DNA of 64,000 nucleotides, taken from positions 97,225,343 to 97,289,342 of the forward strand of contig CP136065.1 in the NCBI GenBank assembly GCA_032622095.1, read 5' to 3'. Positions 45,215-56,313 of this stretch are shown one piece after another. Both the position numbers and the translations under genes were made by a program. The notes beneath the pieces are model-generated. The model had not been told where the DNA came from and made no database searches. It was given only the letters and a program-made list of their open reading frames with translations. Position 1 is the stretch's first letter. Each line of letters begins with the position of its first letter. This DNA comes from Siphonodentalium dalli (Eukaryota > Mollusca > Scaphopoda > Gadilida > Siphonodentaliidae).

Positions 45215-45514
45215 ATGTTTAGAAATAGCTTTATTGGACATTGTGACCATCGATATGAATGCATACATTCCAGTGTTTTATCGGACGCAGTTCATATAAT
45301 TGTCATACCTGAAAATAGACACTATTACTTTTACATAAATAATAAAGAGCGTTTATTCTTTACACTCTCTCTATCCCATATGACAGGTGTGTATTATCGT
45401 GAATTATTGGAAGTATTGAGACTAACGGTCGAAAATTGTAATGTGAAATTACAACCCTCCAGAATGAATTGTCATATTCGCTGTACACGCAATCACACGC
45501 GACATTGGTGGTAA
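45215..45514 (+). CDS. 99-residue protein of unknown function (left arm copy)
   Basis: ATG to TAA, 99 residues, identical to the copy at 51,517-51,816. It starts about 375 bp from the outer end and reads inward, converging with the ATPase gene. No known domain; it contains seven Cys and eight His (IGHCDHRYEC...CNVK...NCHIRCTRNHTRHWW), which might bind metal. No coding evidence exists beyond an open frame preserved in both arms, expected anyway if the duplication is recent. An open frame of 61 codons on the opposite strand is a shadow. Confidence 0.4.
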   Translation: MFRNSFIGHCDHRYECIHSSVLSDAVHIIVIPENRHYYFYINNKERLFFTLSLSHMTGVYYRELLEVLRLTVENCNVKLQPSRMNCHIRCTRNHTRHWW

Positions 45515-46169
45515 CAATGTGTCTTTCACACCTTTGCTTTACCAAATGAATTATATTATTTCCCCGGTCACAGTTATATGCTATTCAGAAAACATATCGA
45601 TTTAATGTCTGAACAAACGAGTTAGTATCAATTAAGGTTGATAAACTGTGTCATTCACACGATAATTAGTTAGCCAAAACATGCATACATATTACGTCAG
45701 GTCGTGAGACACTCAATTATAGAAATTGCTTTGATGACATTGTTATAACAACATTACGTAATAACCACTTATCGCCCCACATTCATACTTACGCTTTGGA
45801 CATTTTATCAGTTTATCACGTGATCACTAAATGTGGCAATCGGGTATCCACCGATGCCTGCAATTTATTATTTATAATAATTGGACTCATTGATCTCACG
45901 TAAATAATACTCTTAGTTGTTCCAATAAAATAGTTATCAAATTCGATCACCAATAGATTTGACTGTGGAATATAATGACCTTTAACTTATTTATCGATCT
46001 ATGTTAGAACATGGTCTTAACAAAAAACTTGACCATAACAAAAATTACCTTACATTTATGCATGAATCTAATTAGACCATACGTAAATATTGTCAGCTTA
46101 TCGTCTGATGAGCAAATCCGATGTTTATCAAAAATAGTACAACTTCCAGTTGGTAATTACTCTTACGAA

Positions 46170-46720
46170 TGAAGAGCGTTGAACATATACGAAATTACTA
46201 CACGAATGAACTGAAATTTATATTTTCACATCTTACCAACAACAGATACAGACATAGTCATAGTGTTATACTATCTTACATGTACCCATGCTATGACATC
46301 ATTCGAAGGGGCAATACACTCAAGGAGTTAAAGTGACACGAAACAAGGGACGTGATGTAATATTGGTGTTTGAATCTTAAAGGAACACAAGACACTCTAA
46401 AAGGACACTCATTATGAATGAATGTTAACAATACAAGCGCACGAATGAAGAGCGTTGAACATATACGAAATTACTACACGAATGAATTGAACCTTGAAAT
46501 TTATATTTCACATCTTACCAACAACAGCTACAGACATAATCATAGTATTATACTGTCTTGCATGTACACACGCTATGACATCATTAAAGGCGGACAATCC
46601 ACTCACGGTGTGACAACAGATACAGACATAGTCATAGTGTTATACTATCTTACATGTACCCATGCTATGACATCATTCGAATGGGCAATACACTCAAGGA
46701 GTTAAAGTGACACGAAACAA
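46170..46720 (+). repeat. Tandem duplication present in the left arm, reduced in the right
   Basis: A unit of about 275 bp starting CGAATGAAGAGCGTTGAAC occurs at 46,168 and again at 46,442. Inside it the TACAGACATAGTCATAG...CATGCTATGACATCATT segment repeats. The right arm (50,590-50,870) has a single long unit. Such loss or gain is typical of unequal recombination. Confidence 0.8.
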
Positions 46721-47002
46721 GGGACGTGATGCAATATTGGTGTTTGAATATTAAAAGGAACACAAGACACTCTAAAGGGACACTCATTATGAATGAATGT
46801 TAACAATACAAGCGCAGTGGTTGAAAGTTAAAATGACAGATCAATATTTAAGGGTCAAATTTTCAGGGCACTTAATGCACCTTTTATCATTACGTATCGT
46901 TTCTCACTCTACAATTCCCAATAATCCACACACTCTCTCACCCCCCAGCTTATAGATATATAACGAAAACGAGAATATCATGTTGATGAAGTTTATTGAA
47001 AT

Positions 47003-48126
47003 TTAATCGTCCGAATTGTCATCACTTTCGTCAGAAGTGTCATATGTTACGTCCATGAATTTTTCTAGCATCGGTTTGTACTTTAATATTGACATTTTCA
47101 CTGCATCACATTCTCCATAACCATTATTCAAATATTTGTCGACTTTATCCATGACTCTGTTGTGCAGAGTCCCATTGCGCAGCTGCAGATACGATACTAT
47201 TGTCCCAGCATAATCATTCATAAAGTGTATCATATCTTTACTTTTAAGGTCTTTGTCAGCTTGTTCTTTTGCTTCTGCGTCTTTCGAGCCATTTTCCTTA
47301 TACGTGTCCACTTTATCACTCCATTCCTCACGTGTTTTATCTCTACTTTCATCACGCAAACTTTTGAAGTATTCATCTTCATTCAATTTAATTTCCTTAT
47401 TCTGACTATCATCCGGGTCCTCAGTTAATTTTCGTTTTAACTTATTTTCTTGACACCAGTTTTTTACGTGTCTCTGAACATCATAATGATCTGCGAACAA
47501 AAGCCCGCATTCATTACAAGGGTACGACATGTCTTCTCGAATGTCTATGTTTTTTTGACGGTTCTTCTTATTAATTTCATCGAGCTCACCAGGTGGCCGT
47601 ATGCCGTTAGTATAGTCATTATGTTGACCCTGGGGCACAATATAATTATATGTTATGCCCTTCTGTTGACCGGGGAGTTCTCTGTCATCGTATTTCATCG
47701 CATTCTGTTGACCCTGGGTCTCAGTGTCTTTTGTATGTTTTTTCATCCCATTCTGTTCATCTGGGTGTTCTCTGTCTTTTTGGAGATTATATTTCATGCC
47801 ATTCCATTCACCCCTATGTTGGTTCGTGTCCTCTTTTAGTACATTCTGTCGCAGACGTAATGTGTCCGGTGTTGCGGCTTTTAAATCCACCAGTAGGTAA
47901 CCGTACGGTTCACTCGTCGCTTCCGAAAACTCTCGAACCATACGCTGAGGACATTCAGGATACATCTGTCTTGATAATGTTGAAATTAATCCCTTGTCGA
48001 TTGGGTTATTGAACAATACCAAATATTGACAATTTCGTCGTTGCGTTGGATCTTTGTTGTAGTAGAAATTCTGGTTCAAACTTATCAAAGATAAGTTCAA
48101 ATGGTGACTTCCTTCGGAATGCAAAT
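47003..48126 (-). pseudogene. C-terminal part of the packaging-type ATPase (left arm, N-terminus missing)
   Basis: Open for 373 codons on the minus strand, but the frame begins at the arm boundary with no ATG start and lacks the Walker motifs. It opens with GSHHLNLSLISLNQNF and YLVLFNNPIDKG, the sensor/arginine-finger side typical of A32-like (FtsK/HerA) packaging ATPases of Polintons and adintoviruses. Next comes PYGYLLVDLKAATPDTLRLR, then a linker of about five degenerate 17-residue repeats (GQQNAMKYDDRELP type), a C2HC finger (YPCNECGLLF...HVKNWC) and a charged C-terminus ending in an acidic tail. It is a duplicate of the right-arm gene end and is probably untranslated. Confidence 0.7.
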
Positions 48127-48640
48127 TCCTTCGGAATGCAAATGCGGTATTTGCCGCCGGCGGCGGCGGCGGTATTGCAGTATTTTACTGTGGGGTCCGC
48201 CGGCGGCGGACCCCCGGCGGCGGTGGCTGCACCGCCGCCGCAGTAAAATACCGCAATGCCGCCGCCGCCGGCGGCGGTGCCACAATTACGTCACTACAAA
48301 TGACGAGGGAACCTCTCGGTGAAATTGATTTTGTAAAACGAAAAGTGATACCGAGGATAGATTGACCAATGACGGCTATTTGTATCTTTTGACAGATATG
48401 CGTGTCCAGACTCGTTTGATGTTCGCTATCGCATTACTATGTTTTAATAGTCGATACTTCACTTCTCGTCTGACTCTCTTACCGACAAGACCTGTTGATT
48501 CCCCGTATTCACAGTGCTTCTCCGGCAGACTATTTCATCTACATAAAGTTATCAAACATACGGACATGACATATTTTTAGGTTATAAGGAACATTTGTAT
48601 AAAGGAAATCCATATACCGAGACATTTTAGTCAAGTATAA
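48127..48640 (+). other. Left part of the central segment, upstream of the ATPase gene
   Basis: It contains the GC-rich hairpin at 48,153-48,275, then 360 bp without a gene leading to the ATPase ATG at 48,641. A promoter for that gene should lie here, but no convincing TATA box is placed. Confidence 0.4.
48153..48275. repeat. GC-rich palindrome (MITE-like) at the centre of the inverted repeat
   Basis: Arms GCCGCCGGCGGCGG...TATTGCAGTATTTTACTG (48,153-48,190) and the complement (48,241-48,275) surround an inner GTCCGCCGGCGGCGGAC palindrome. It is over 80 percent GC in an otherwise AT-rich element. The reading frames through it are Arg- or Ala/Pro-rich artefacts. It was probably inserted after the inverted duplication, or it marks the fold-back point. 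Confidence 0.85.
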
Positions 48641-50331
48641 ATGAAGCACCAGTGTTCAATTTGCTCTAGGGGGTATGTGCGGAACCATGATTTGATAAGA
48701 CATGTACAATCTAAGCACACTGAGTTTGTTAACCGACACCCACAGCAGCAGCACCAAGCAACAGCAACAGACCGTAGCAGCAACAGGCAGCAGTATCATC
48801 AGCCACAACAACAGCCATTACAGCAACACCAGATACTACAACACCAGCAGGGGACACAGCAACAAAGCGACATAACATCCTGCTTTGATGATCCAATGGC
48901 CAATGTCCATGAAGATTTTATTTTCAAGCATCCATTCACGGCATGTGTAAGTGGACCTACATCTTGTGGTAAGACATACTTCGTGAAAACCTTGCTACAA
49001 AAGTCTGCCTCAAAAATATCACCCGCACCTGACAGAATAATATGGTTTTATAAATATTGGCAGCCCCTATATGACGAATTAAAGTATACCGTCACCCCTC
49101 AGGTCAACTTTATACGAGGAATACCAGCAAACTTGGATTCTCTTATCAACCCCCGGTATAAAAATCTAGTTATACTCGATGACTTGATGCAAACTTCATC
49201 AAAAGACCAGAGTTAATGATTTGCATTCCGAAGGAAGTCACCATTTGAACTTATCTTTGATAAGTTTGAACCAGAATTTCTACTACAACAAAGATCCAAC
49301 GCAACGACGAAATTGTCAATATTTGGTATTGTTCAATAACCCAATCGACAAGGGATTAATTTCAACATTATCAAGACAGATGTCCTCAGCGTATGGTTCG
49401 AGAGTTTTCGGAAGCGACGAGTGAACCGTACGGTTACCTACTGGTGGATTTAAAAGCCGCAACACCGGACACATTACGTCTGCGACAGAATGTACTAAAA
49501 GAGGACACGAACCAACATAGGGGTGAATGGAATGGCATGAAATATAATCTCCAAAAAGACAGAGAACACCCAGATGAACAGAATGGGATGAAAAAACATA
49601 CAAAAGACACTGAGACCCAGGGTCAACAGAATGCGATGAAATACGATGACAGAGAACTCCCCGGTCAACAGAAGGGCATAACATATAATTATATTGTGCC
49701 CCAGGGTCAACATAATGACTATACTAACGGCATACGGCCACCTGGTGAGCTCGATGAAATTAATAAGAAGAACCGTCAAAAAAACATAGACATTCGAGAA
49801 GACATGTCGTACCCTTGTAATGAATGCGGGCTTTTGTTCGCAGATCATTATGATGTTCAGAGACACGTAAAAAACTGGTGTCAAGAAAATAAGTTAAAAC
49901 GAAAATTAACTGAGGACCCGGATGATAGTCAGAATAAGGAAATTAAATTGAATGAAGATGAATACTTCAAAAGTTTGCGTGATGAAAGTAGAGATAAAAC
50001 ACGTGAGGAATGGAGTGATAAAGTGGACACGTATAAGGAAAATGGCTCGAAAGACGCAGAAGCAAAAGAACAAGCTGACAAGGACCTTAAAAGTAAAGAT
50101 ATGATACACTTTATGAATGATTATGCTGGGACAATAGTATCGTATCTGCAGCTGCGCAATGGGACTCTGCACAACAGAGTCATGGATAAAGTCGACAAAT
50201 ATTTGAATAATGGTTATGGAGAATGTGATGCAGTGAAAATGTCAATATTAAAGTACAAACCGATGCTAGAAAAATTCATGGACGTAACATATGACACTTC
50301 TGACGAAAGTGATGACAATTCGGACGATTAA
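48641..50331 (+). pseudogene. Packaging-type ATPase with zinc fingers, broken by two frameshifts
   Basis: ATG at 48,641. Residues 5-26 form a C2H2 finger (C5, C8, H21, H26), residues 33-76 a Gln/His-rich linker, residues 93-112 FIFKHPFTACVSGPTSCGKT with Walker A at 105-112, WFYKYWQPLYDEL at 135-147 and Walker B with Asp180-Asp181. This matches the A32-like packaging ATPase of Polintons and adintoviruses, which drives DNA into capsids. The frame stops at 49,214-49,216; the next part continues in another frame from 49,219, so one base has been lost there. A second break at about 49,381 is an 11-bp deletion relative to the left arm. The last frame (49,393-50,331) carries the repeat linker, C2HC finger and acidic tail. 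I do not join the pieces. The gene is not functional as it stands. Confidence 0.8.
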
Positions 50332-52191
50332 ATTTCAATAAACTTCATCAACATGATATTCTCGTTTTCGTTATATATCTATAAGCTGGGGGTGAGAGAG
50401 TGTGTGGATTATTGGGAATTGTAGAGTGAGAAACGATACGTAATGATAAAAGGTGCATTAAGTGCCCTGAAAATTTGACCCTTAAATATTGATCTGTCAT
50501 TTTAACTTTCAACCACTGCGCTTGTATTGTTAACATTCATTCATAATGAGTGTTCCTTTTAATATTCAAACACCAATATTGCATCACGTCCCTTGTTTCG
50601 TGTCACTTTAACTCCTTGAGTGTATTGCCCATTCGAATGATGTCATAGCATGGGTACATGTAAGATAGTATAACACTATGACTATGTCTGTATCTGTTGT
50701 CACACCGTGAGTGGATTGTCCGCCTTTAATGATGTCATAGCATGGGTACATGTAAGATAGTATAACACTATGACTATGTCTGTATCTGTTGTTGGTAAGA
50801 TGTGAAAATATAAATTTCAGTTCATTCGTGTAGTAATTTCGTATATGTTCAACGCTCTTCATTCGTAAGAGTAATTACCAACTGGAAGTTGTACTATTTT
50901 TGATAAACATCGGATTTGCTCATCAGACGATAAGCTGACAATATTTACGTATGGTCTAATTAGATTCATGCATAAATGTAAGGTAATTTTTGTTATGGTC
51001 AAGTTTTTTGTTAAGACCATGTTCTAACATAGATCGATAAATAAGTTAAAGGTCATTATATTCCACAGTCAAATCTATTGGTGATCGAATTTGATAACTA
51101 TTTTATTGGAACAACTAAGAGTATTATTTACGTGAGATCAATGAGTCCAATTATTATAAATAATAAATTGCAGGCATCGGTGGATACCCGATTGCCACAT
51201 TTAGTGATCACGTGATAAACTGATAAAATGTCCAAAGCGTAAGTATGAATGTGGGGCGATAAGTGGTTATTACGTAATGTTGTTATAACAATGTCATCAA
51301 AGCAATTTCTATAATTGAGTGTCTCACGACCTGACGTAATATGTATGCATGTTTTGGCTAACTAATTATCGTGTGAATGACACAGTTTATCAACCTTAAT
51401 TGATACTAACTCGTTTGTTCAGACATTAAATCGATATGTTTTCTGAATAGCATATAACTGTGACCGGGGAAATAATATAATTCATTTGGTAAAGCAAAGG
51501 TGTGAAAGACACATTGTTACCACCAATGTCGCGTGTGATTGCGTGTACAGCGAATATGACAATTCATTCTGGAGGGTTGTAATTTCACATTACAATTTTC
51601 GACCGTTAGTCTCAATACTTCCAATAATTCACGATAATACACACCTGTCATATGGGATAGAGAGAGTGTAAAGAATAAACGCTCTTTATTATTTATGTAA
51701 AAGTAATAGTGTCTATTTTCAGGTATGACAATTATATGAACTGCGTCCGATAAAACACTGGAATGTATGCATTCATATCGATGGTCACAATGTCCAATAA
51801 AGCTATTTCTAAACATCGATTAATAATTTCATGAAAAATATTTGAACAAAAAAAAATAACGAAAGATATTACACGCAAATAATTTAACATTCGACATTTT
51901 AATATCGAGATTATCAGAAACCGAAAACTCGTTATAAATTTTTTATTTAAACTTTTTTTGGAGACATAATTTTGAGGGTTTTGAAATTTTTTCTTTTGAA
52001 ATTTTAGGGTTTTGAAATTTTTTGGAAGTTTTTAAATTTTTTGGAAAAAATAAATTTTGGAAGTTTTGAAATTTTTTTTTGCAAAAATTATTTTTGGGTT
52101 TTTGATATTTTGGGAATATTTTAGTACAACCAATTTTAGACCCCAAAGATTCTATTTTTAGATGTGAGGCTAACGAGGCGCTCTATCTTCT
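49219..52191 (-). repeat. Right arm (2,973 bp) of the giant inverted repeat
   Basis: Inverted copy of 44,840-48,126. This arm is continuous with the N-terminal half of the ATPase gene, so it probably represents the original arrangement and the left arm the duplicate. It has lost 11 bp near 49,381. Confidence 0.95.
51517..51816 (-). CDS. 99-residue protein of unknown function (right arm copy)
   Basis: Identical in sequence to the left-arm copy at 45,215-45,514 and in the mirror position, reading inward from the right outer end. See that entry for features. Identity shows that the arms are recent or homogenised; it does not by itself prove selection. Confidence 0.4.
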   Translation of the reverse strand: MFRNSFIGHCDHRYECIHSSVLSDAVHIIVIPENRHYYFYINNKERLFFTLSLSHMTGVYYRELLEVLRLTVENCNVKLQPSRMNCHIRCTRNHTRHWW

Positions 52192-52197
52192 CCCAAC

Positions 52198-52650
52198 ATG
52201 TTGCAAATATACTTCCGTAAAGTTGCCTTATATTGTCATATCAATCTGGAATCACGTGGTCTCAAGTTGAACATAAAAACTAATGCAGAAAAAAGATAAT
52301 ATCTATTAAAGGCACGGATGGCCTTGGTTGTAGGTTATAATTCAGAAATACAAGTTTCCAAATTTTGAAAATTTCCTCAAGAGTATACTAATAGTGTAGT
52401 ATAATGACAGTAGGAACGGGATATTATCCATAATACACACATGTGTGAGCCGATCGTGTTTATATACAGCACATAAAGCGTGTGCGAAAAGCAGAACAAG
52501 CAATACCGCGGCGATTGTTGGGGACAGTGATTCACGGTGACCCACCCAACACATAAAGATTGAGTGGCCACACATGTATTCAATAGATATACACATACAC
52601 CCCACTCAAAACAATGCAGCGCTTCCCTTATACCAATACGTTCCACCGGC
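52198..52650. other. Right flank of the Polinton-like element, no gene seen
   Basis: Two overlapping minus-strand open frames of 87 and 89 codons at 52,342-52,646 lack any recognisable domain. Confidence 0.4.
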
Positions 52651-52659
52651 TTTTACTAA

Positions 52660-53360
52660 AGACGACAGCGCCCGTTCGCACCCACAGCACCTGTCCGCAC
52701 CCACCGCATCTGACCGTACCCGACCGCACCTTCCTATGGGTCCGAGTGAGATGGGGCACTCACTGTCGTACATAATTGACCTGCATCTACCAAAGTTCCA
52801 ATCAACATGTCGATAGTCTGAGCGGAAACGGCACCACTTGAGGCCGGTTCCGCTAGGTACGCAAAATCCAAAAAGGCACCGACCGCACCTCCCCTAGCTG
52901 TCTGACCACGGAAAGGGACATAACATCGTGCAGCAAATACCCCTCTGTATTCATGGGCGGTTGAGCAAGTCGCTAACTGTAGCGGAAGTGAATACATTAG
53001 CCCATATGCTGCTGTCGAATTCGCTATGAATCGCTATGGATGTACGCAAAAACAACGAAAATATCCCCACCGACCGCACCGCCACCAGGGGACAGAGTGA
53101 GATGAGGCATGCATTATCGTGCAGAATAGGCATGTATGGTCCACTGCAACGGCACTGTTAACCACTAACTTGCGGTCGGTTCAGTCAGACACGCATAATC
53201 CAAAAAGGCACCGACCGCACCTCCCCTGGCTACCTGATCACGGAAATGGACTTCATATCATGCACGAAAACACAAAAACGACGAAAATAATTTTCGCCGA
53301 CCGCACCCCTACCAGTGGACCCAGCGAGATGGGGCATGCATTATCGTGCAGAATAGACCT
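52660..53360 (+). repeat. CGACCGCACC repeat, two to three units of about 230-350 bp
   Basis: GAGATGGGGCA...CAT(A/T)(A/C)T...TGCAGAATAG recurs at 52,748, 53,099 and 53,325, each preceded by CGACCGCACC and CCACCAGGGGAC-like sequence. AATCCAAAAAGGCACCGACC occurs at 52,865 and 53,195. Open frames here are Pro/Thr/His-rich repeat artefacts. Confidence 0.75.
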
Positions 53361-53389
53361 GTATGTACACTGTTAGAACAAATCTCGTC

Positions 53390-54340
53390 GCTTTAATGGT
53401 GTCATACCGCCAACATTGGACGGTTAAACATACGGTCAGACCGTAGCATGCTCCACGTTAAGTGTGTGCTTGTATATATGTTATTTTCTCGTTCCCATGT
53501 TGACTTGTTTTTGTATGTTTGTGTTAAATTACATGTGTGTATCAATATCTTCAATAATGGAGGAATTAAAGATATATATATACAAAACCGTTTAATTAAC
53601 TGGCAGACTGTGACCAGTAGCTGTCAGACCGTTGTATTTGTTTACGGTTCAACACCGTTTAATTAATATCAAGACCGTAACTAATAGGTCAGACAAATGG
53701 TATTTTTCACTGGTCAACGCCAATTTGTTGCTCTTAATTTGCTAATTTACCGTAGAATTGGCCAAGTTCCCATGGTAACAATATGATTCCCCGGTAGGCA
53801 TTACGATTACTATGTTTTAGAATATAGTATTATTCGTAACTGAAAAATACATCTTAGTTCTTCTATTAGGATCATAGTTTTGATGAAACGTAAGTCCTCA
53901 ATGCGTAAAGTGATAGACAATACTTTGCAGTTTGCAGAGGATCAAACTCGTTATCGGCCTCGTTGAATTTAATCCGTAAAAGGCTGTGCACGTGTGATGT
54001 ATTCACATTTCACTGACTGTATACATATGGCTGTAAATAAAAAAAAGCGATACTAGTAATAGCCGAAAAGCCAACGCATCAATATTCAGTTACGAGTAAT
54101 AATATTTTCGACCATTCTAAAACATATGAACTGGCATGCCATTTTAAGACCTAAAAGAACAAAGCTACCTGTATCACAGTTAAAACTCAAATGTATGTAC
54201 ATGTAAAACATCTTAATGGCATACTTTTGGTAACATGTTATTGTAAGGCGTGAAATAGTCCAGTCACTTGTAAGCACACTTTTTGTTTTAACAGGTACAT
54301 CATGACAATATATCAGCCAGTTGATATTGAAACCTTCAAG
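53390..54340. other. No gene seen
   Basis: It contains a short duplicated motif (CCGTTTAATTAA, 53,589 and 53,652, with AGACCGT nearby) and otherwise AT-rich non-coding DNA. Confidence 0.4.
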
Positions 54341-54359
54341 ATAACATCAGATCCCGCAA

Positions 54360-55530
54360 TAACTGTACGCGATGGCTTGGCGACAAAGTTCTCCTATAGT
54401 CGTACATTTATCGACGAAATCTGACAGCATGATGTATTCAACTGTATCCATATCAGTGAGTCAGCCAAATACAATTTGATAAGAACATCCAACCAATAGT
54501 GGACTCCCGGTCCGTAAATTGTCGTAATACATGTAACTGGGCGATAACATGGCGAATGACGACAATGTATCATATCCACTCGTTTCAATGAACATTGCCT
54601 AACATGTGATGAATCGGTCCGTGTAATTGTAATACTAATAGTTGTACTTGTAAGTTGGAATTGTAGATACGTGATCATCAATCACTACGTCAGTTCATTG
54701 TTTATGGTGTTGTTGCTGTTGTTGACATTGAAGCTCCTGTGAAATACTCTTGTGCGTACAGTATATCCTCTCATGTAAATGTACACGTATGTGCTTGAAA
54801 CAATCAGAACACTATCAACTGGATGAACAGGTCAAGCTAAAACAACACTGTCAACATTCCTATACTACCTGGTTGTTATTGTTGTTGGTGGTGTTGTTGT
54901 TGTTGTTATTATTATTATTGTCACTAGTGGTTGCCATCGAAGCTCGTGTTAATTGTACCTATATCCTCTGGTGTCAGTAAATGTGCCAGTGTTTTGATAG
55001 TCACAGTAGTGTCAAGTTCAACTTGGCACTGAGTCGAATGAATTCAGGTCACAGCCGACCTTGGATCATGCCATGAATCTCTACTCTCGAATACGGCCCA
55101 GTTGTCACAATTTAGTGAAAATATCAATGATTAAGCCGGTTTTCGCAGAATTGAAACTTTTCCGGTTAACAAAGGAACCGAAGTCACGTAATTATCATTA
55201 ATCCACAACTGAAAAGGTAACATTTTCAAAAATAAAACTATAGTTTGTACAGCGTCTACGATCAAATACGAAAAATGACGAAAGCAAATTGATGAGTGCT
55301 AAAGACACCAGACTTTAGAATAAAGTTATTACGTACTCGAGATAAGACGGACCCGCATAACACAGCATGAATGCCGGATCATTGTATTGTATTAATAATA
55401 CATATTAAATATCAGCAGTCAGATTCAGTCATACTGTATGGAGTCATTGCCGTGTATAATTTGGTCGCCGATAAATATAATATTGAATTTTGACGGCGTC
55501 AACTTTGGATCACGAAATTTTTTAACTTAG
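54360..55530 (+). repeat. Second copy of the dispersed block at 13,690-15,480
   Basis: Collinear matches with the first copy from GGCTTGGCGA to GTCGCCGATAA. This copy lacks the CACTGAAAA MITE insertions. It contains a (TTG)n/(ATT)n microsatellite at 54,880-54,928, which produces a Leu-rich open frame that is not a gene. Confidence 0.65.
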
Positions 55531-55539
55531 AACATTTTC

Positions 55540-56313
55540 ATCAGCACATAAAACAACGGTGATTCACCGTACACCTGATGAAACGGTATGGGACCGTCGG
55601 ATTTCGACGGTCCGACACGACACTGTTAAACCGACAGTACGTTCTAACAGTGATTGCTGTACGGATGCGGTCGGGTGCGGTCGGCTTTTAGTAGGACCGA
55701 TCCTACCCATGACCATACAGCCGCTCTCTGTACACCAATACAAACACCCATGACAACAAACACAGCCGCTCATTGTGTACCCATACACCTCACCAATGAC
55801 CGTACAGCCGATTTGATTGATTTGCGTGTTTTCCGAACCCTTGATCTGAGATCGTCAAACAAAGGAATGAATATGGATGTAAATCTTACATCTATTAAGT
55901 TTTATGTCTACTGGTCAATGGGTATTTAGTATAGGAATGTTAACCGACACAATAACACAATCGCCATTTTAATGATGGGTGCCAATTAAGCTGATTAGAA
56001 TAATTCAGAGGTACAGATTCCTGTATGTGAATATTCACAAACAATAACCCAGAACAATGAGCGCGTCCTTTGAAAAGCAGTGTACGGGAAGTCTTAGAAA
56101 ATGTTTTTAAAGATGCTACACAAAACAAGGACTTTGAACGCCATGGACAATAAATACATCCATTATAACGCATTTCCGCAAATACGCCCACCGTTCAGTG
56201 GGTTGTATTATGGCAAAACGACCAACTTGTGGCGTGGTGACCTGAAAGGACAATAAATAGACTAGCCCATGCTAGAAAGTGACGCACACCTTCGAAGGTA
56301 GGGCAGTATCAGC
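55540..56313. other. Non-coding; minisatellite fragment and upstream region of the apple-domain gene
   Basis: 55,690-55,815 carries about three units inverted relative to the 33.6-35.1 kb minisatellite (CCATGACCATACAGCC, CACCAATGACCGTACAGCC). CAATAAATAG at about 56,250, 60 bp above the ATG at 56,314, is a possible TATA-like element. Confidence 0.45.

Larger units (their letters stand above)
44840..48126 (+). repeat. Left arm (3,287 bp) of the giant inverted repeat
   Basis: It matches the right arm base for base over long runs; differences are single substitutions, the 11 bp retained near 47,955, and about 300 bp of extra tandem sequence near 46,170-46,450. The inner end stops inside the ATPase gene. 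A 17-bp sequence (TTCCTTCGGAATGCAAA) is tandemly duplicated across the inner boundary (48,109-48,142). Confidence 0.95.
44840..52191 (+). mobile_element. 7.35-kb Polinton/adintovirus-like element built as a giant inverted repeat
   Basis: The outer ends are exact complements (AGAAGATAGAGCGCCTCG... and ...CTATCTTCT), giving 5'-AG...CT-3'. CCTAAC (44,834-44,839) and CCCAAC (52,192-52,197) flank them, five of six bases alike; a 6-bp duplication and AG...CT ends are Polinton/Maverick hallmarks. Arms 44,840-48,126 and 49,219-52,191 are near-identical inverted copies. The 1,092-bp middle holds the 5' half of a packaging-type ATPase gene. Polymerase B, integrase, protease and capsid genes are absent, so it cannot be autonomous. 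It is described only as it stands, with its breaks. Confidence 0.75.

Noticed and set aside
47162-48012. Hydrophobic open frames opposite the ATPase tail (88-129 codons, also mirrored at 49,316-50,172)
   Set aside because: They are antisense shadows of the acidic, Lys-rich C-terminus; hydrophobicity is expected from complementing such codons.
44840-52191. Ordinary tandem gene pair or host palindrome
   Set aside because: Arm boundaries cut the ATPase gene, the outer ends are exact AG...CT complements, and near-identical hexamers flank them, which fits a mobile element better.
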